A DNA stretch of 7,510 nt, taken from NCBI GenBank assembly GCA_009692395.1, contig SHZG01000113.1:1-7510 (forward strand), in the 5' to 3' direction. A program made the position numbers and the translations under genes. The notes beneath the pieces were generated by a model, which was not told where the DNA came from, did no database searches, and saw nothing but the letters and a program-made list of their open reading frames with translations. Position 1 is the first letter of the stretch. Every line of letters begins with the position of its first letter. Positions 4,989 to 7,510 of the stretch are shown here, one piece after another. This DNA is from Methylococcales bacterium. GTDB taxonomy: Bacteria; Pseudomonadota; Gammaproteobacteria; Methylococcales; Methylomonadaceae.

Positions 4989-6785
4989 TTATTGATATTC
5001 GCCATACAGTTTGGCATAAAGCCCCTGTTGGCTGATTAAGGTGTCATGCCGTCCTTGTTCACAGATTTCACCTTGTTCAAATACATAAACATGATCCGCT
5101 TGTTTGACAGCACTGAGGCGGTGGGCAATGATAATAGTGGTGCGTTCTTTTAAAAAGGCGTTCAGGGCAGCATGGAGATTGTGTTCCGTTTCAGTATCTA
5201 ATGCAGAAGTGGCTTCATCTAAGATGACTACTTTAGGGTCGGCGACTATCATTCGCGCAATCGCTAAGCGTTGCCGTTGACCACCTGATAACCGCATACC
5301 GTGCCGCCCAACAACAGTGTCTAACCCCTGCGCTAAGTCATTGACTACATCGCCGAGTTGGGCAATCGACAGCGCGTTCCATAGTTGTTCGTCTGTTGCT
5401 ATTTTTCCCAACGTAAGATTGGCGCGTAAGGTATCGTTAAACAAAACAGGATGTTGTAACACCGTGACAACGTGTTCACGCACCACGTCCAAGCCGATAC
5501 GGTCAATGGCAATCTCATCAAAATAAATCTGCCCTGAGCTAATAGGGTATAAACCGATTAGCGTCTGCACTAGTGTAGATTTCCCCCCACCACTCGCACC
5601 GACTAAAGCGACTTTTTCACCTGCTGTAATGTGTAGATTAATACCGTTCAACACTTTTTCTTCACCGTAACTAAAATGCAGATTCTCTACCCGCACGGCA
5701 ACGGTTTTCTTGTCTAAAAATGGATTGTCTAAGTGTGGATAATGTGGCTCTTGTTGCAACGCATTTAGCCGATTAATACGAATTAACGCGCCTTTCGCCG
5801 CATAAAACGCATATTGAATGCTGAGAATTTCCTGCACGGGTGCCATCATAAACCACAGATAACCAAACACGGCAAGCATTTCGCCAATGGTTAAATCAGA
5901 ATAAAATACCATCAACATAGCGCAGGCGCGAAACACATCAAAACCGAACAAAAACACCAAAAAACTCAAGCGGTTTGCCGCCTCACTTTTCCACGCAAAG
6001 GCAATGGAATTGTCTTTAACAGTCCGCGCTGATTCAATCAATTGCTGACAATAATGACGCTCGCGGTTACTGGCGCGAATTTGCTGAATAGCTTCCAGCG
6101 TTTCGGTTAGCGATTGTTGAAACACTTCATAAGCTGAATTTTCCTTGGCTTTAAGATGCTTTACGCGTGAACCCACGACGCGGGTAAAATAAATCACCAC
6201 AGGGTTTAACAGTAAAATAAACAAGCCTAATTGCCAGTGCATCCACAATAAAATCGCCGCCGTTCCTATCAATGTTAAGCTGGCAACCAGTAATTTGCTC
6301 ACCGTTGAACCAATGAAGTTATCAATAGTATCGAGGTCTGTGACTAAATGCGTGACCACCGTTCCCGTGCCTAAACTTTCATATTCTGACATGGAAATCG
6401 TTTGTAAATGCGCAATCAGCTTGCTACGCAGGCGAAACACGATGTCTTTAGAAATAAACGAAAATTGCCGTGATTGGATAATGCCAAATACAATGGAAAT
6501 AATGCGTAAAATAACACTAGCGACCAATACCACCCCGATGTACAACACAGGCAATTGCCACTCAACAGGCGTAACCAAGTTGATGGTGTGAATTAACGTA
6601 CTCGGTTTTTTTAATAGCACTTCATCAACTAGCAACGGCATCAATAATGGCACTGGCACACTGGCAATGGTGGCTAGTATTGCTAATAAATGGGCATAAA
6701 TCAGTGGTTTTTTATGTTCTAAGGCAATTTGATAAATTGTTTTCCAGCTGTAAACAGTCGCGCTTGGTTTTACTTGCATCGTCAT
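4989..6785 (-). CDS. ABC exporter, fused permease and ATPase (MsbA/LmrA type)
   Basis: This is an inner-membrane half-transporter that works as a homodimer or heterodimer; the substrate is unknown (lipids, peptides and drugs are all possible). Of 598 residues, about 1-335 form the transmembrane domain, with hydrophobic segments near 29-52, 78-101, 163-182, 184-203, 274-295 and 300-316. The nucleotide-binding domain follows: A-loop Tyr373, Walker A GASGGGKST (396-404), Q-loop Gln444, signature LSGGQ (499-503), Walker B VVILDE (519-524), D-loop SALD and H-loop His555. All catalytic residues are intact. It is the first gene of the four-gene unit. The start has no visible Shine-Dalgarno, and an in-frame ATG two codons later is equally possible. 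No periplasmic partner is encoded nearby. Confidence 0.95.
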   Translation of the reverse strand: MTMQVKPSATVYSWKTIYQIALEHKKPLIYAHLLAILATIASVPVPLLMPLLVDEVLLKKPSTLIHTINLVTPVEWQLPVLYIGVVLVASVILRIISIVFGIIQSRQFSFISKDIVFRLRSKLIAHLQTISMSEYESLGTGTVVTHLVTDLDTIDNFIGSTVSKLLVASLTLIGTAAILLWMHWQLGLFILLLNPVVIYFTRVVGSRVKHLKAKENSAYEVFQQSLTETLEAIQQIRASNRERHYCQQLIESARTVKDNSIAFAWKSEAANRLSFLVFLFGFDVFRACAMLMVFYSDLTIGEMLAVFGYLWFMMAPVQEILSIQYAFYAAKGALIRINRLNALQQEPHYPHLDNPFLDKKTVAVRVENLHFSYGEEKVLNGINLHITAGEKVALVGASGGGKSTLVQTLIGLYPISSGQIYFDEIAIDRIGLDVVREHVVTVLQHPVLFNDTLRANLTLGKIATDEQLWNALSIAQLGDVVNDLAQGLDTVVGRHGMRLSGGQRQRLAIARMIVADPKVVILDEATSALDTETEHNLHAALNAFLKERTTIIIAHRLSAVKQADHVYVFEQGEICEQGRHDTLISQQGLYAKLYGEYQ

Positions 6786-6808
6786 AGTTGATGGTTTTTT
6801 AGTGATTG

Positions 6809-6837
6809 ATTATAGCCGTCTAGCGTCTCTTAGGAAA
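6809..6837 (-). promoter_or_regulatory. Candidate sigma-70 promoter for the ABC exporter unit
   Basis: A perfect TATAAT -10 lies on the minus strand at 6814-6809. At 17-bp spacing the -35 is TTTCCT (6837-6832), a weak 3-of-6 match. Transcription would begin near 6802, giving a leader of about 17 nt before the ATG. The 180-bp divergent region 6786-6965 also has to hold a plus-strand promoter for the PilZ gene; TATTTT near 6928 is only a weak -10 candidate. I see no operator in this region. Confidence 0.45.
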
Positions 6838-6965
6838 ACGTATTATCTAATCTGGCAGTTTCGCGCTCGCCAATAATGATGTATTAAAAACCTTTAATCG
6901 ACTACGTTACTGTGCTATTTTTACTGCCCATTGAAAACTAACTTAACAGATAGCCATTTAAAATT

Positions 6966-7365
6966 ATGTCTACCTTTGAAAATAAAACTGAAAAATTCAA
7001 TTTTGATTCTGTCGAAGATGACGGGTTATCGGCGATTGATATATCGAAATCGACTACTAAAAATAAACGCATAGCGACTCGTTATGTGCGTGATGATATT
7101 GCTGTTGCACTTTGTTAATTATCACCTCTCAGTTTTGGTCAAGAAATTTTCCTTGGATTTGTTACGTTAATAGATATTACAGGGAGAGGAGTCGCCTTTG
7201 CCAGCACTAAAAAAATGCGTGTTAATAAAAAAATAATTTTAAATTTTAAGTTTCTATCAGGCTTGAGTTTTAAAATGAACGCCATGATTGTCAATCGATC
7301 AGAAGGTATACATTATCAATTGGGTCTTAAAGAGGATTTATATTATCAATATGGCATAAAGTTTG
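6966..7365 (+). pseudogene. PilZ-domain protein, broken by a nonsense codon and an IS insertion
   Basis: PilZ proteins are c-di-GMP effectors. From the ATG at 6966 the frame reads 50 codons to a TAA at 7116, then continues in the same frame without another stop to the IS tip at 7365 and terminates at TAG 7368-7370 inside the element. Joined, the two parts show both ligand-binding motifs: RIATR (RxxxR, residues 35-39) before the stop, and DITGRG (DxTxxG, residues 70-75) after it. The frame ends with YGIKF, a typical late PilZ strand. The TAA could be a one-base change from CAA. The 3' tip has been lost to the IS. No alternative start restores the RxxxR motif after the stop. The region is AT-rich (7201-7260 about 22% G+C) and no ribosome-binding site is evident. 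I regard it as non-functional. Confidence 0.8.
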
Positions 7366-7510
7366 GGTAGTGGGTTAAATCTGTGATGATAGATTAAAAT
7401 CACGGGCAGAATAAAATCACACTTACCTAAAAGACCTTATGAGCTGCTACCAAGAAATCACCTGTCCATTCTGTAAAAGTACCCAGATTGGCAAGTCAGG
7501 ACGCAATGCA
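7366..7510 (+). mobile_element. Left end of a second IS1-family element, opposite orientation
   Basis: It begins GGTAGTGGGTTAAATC directly after the PilZ frame and matches the reverse complement of 1-145, differing only at 7482. It reads rightward out of the window, so the two elements are divergent with their left tips facing the host segment. A 9-bp direct repeat (TAAAATCAC at 7395 and 7412) lies between the tip and the InsA-like start. The first 22 bp hold stops in all three frames. Target duplication cannot be tested because the other end is missing. Confidence 0.8.
7439..7510 (+). CDS. InsA-like IS1-family protein, N-terminal fragment (partial at window edge)
   Basis: The ATG at 7439 begins the same 24 visible residues as the left copy, MSCYQEITCPFCKS, with the CPFC zinc-finger pair, but Thr at residue 15 in place of Asn. 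It is cut by the window end. A purine stretch AAAAGA ends 5 nt before the start. Its role would be DNA binding and regulation of IS transposition, inferred from the IS1 family. Confidence 0.7.
   Translation, partial: MSCYQEITCPFCKSTQIGKSGRNA

Noticed and set aside
5317..5526. Plus-strand open frame opposite the ABC ATPase domain
   Set aside because: It is a shadow of the nucleotide-binding domain coding sequence.
6295..6591. Plus-strand open frame of 98 codons opposite the ABC permease domain
   Set aside because: It is the complement of the transmembrane coding sequence, with no recognisable motif.
7116..7118. Recoding of the PilZ TAA as a sense codon
   Set aside because: TAA is not a known recoded codon in bacteria with this gene set, all other genes here use TAA and TAG as stops, and the 3' end is also cut by the IS.

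Overview
The window looks like a piece of a gammaproteobacterial chromosome. Every intact gene reads on the minus strand, and the proteins resemble gammaproteobacterial types: an Rrf2-type SUF regulator followed by SufB, RimI of about 146 residues, a family-4 uracil-DNA glycosylase and a YciV/RNase AM-like PHP protein. A HicAB pair of a subtype I associate with cyanobacteria and large sulfur bacteria, together with the moderately low G+C, makes a Thiotrichales/Beggiatoaceae-like host my best guess, but only a guess.

Both ends (1-145 and 7366-7510) are the same 145-bp stretch in opposite orientation, with one mismatch. It is the left end of an IS1-family insertion sequence, and the InsA-like zinc-finger protein is just beginning to be read outward. 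The 7,220 bp between them is therefore bounded by two divergent IS copies. The ends stop at exactly mirrored positions, so the window may simply be a draft contig that broke at a repeat.

Reading on the minus strand from the right, the first transcription unit is: ABC exporter, PHP-domain phosphoesterase/exonuclease, uracil-DNA glycosylase, RimI, then a hairpin terminator at about 2774-2798. The second unit starts from a promoter overlapped by an IscR type-1-like palindrome: SUF regulator, sufB, hicA, hicB, and a small unrecognised ORF that runs into the left IS. All genes of this second unit overlap their neighbours (14, 1, 8 and 8 bp). Downstream of sufB, where sufC-sufD-sufS are normally found, there is a HicA/HicB toxin-antitoxin module joined by a TAATG stop-start, so its expression should follow the Fe-S regulator. 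On the plus strand, upstream of the ABC gene, is a PilZ-domain gene broken twice: by an in-frame TAA and by the right-hand IS.

Both IS-adjacent genes are very AT-rich (20-25% G+C in sampled 60-base blocks) compared with sufB (53% in a sampled block). The most interesting feature is the coupling of a toxin-antitoxin pair to sufB under an Fe-S-type operator. Other points are a double palindrome inside the glycosylase linker and the IS copies flanking the segment.
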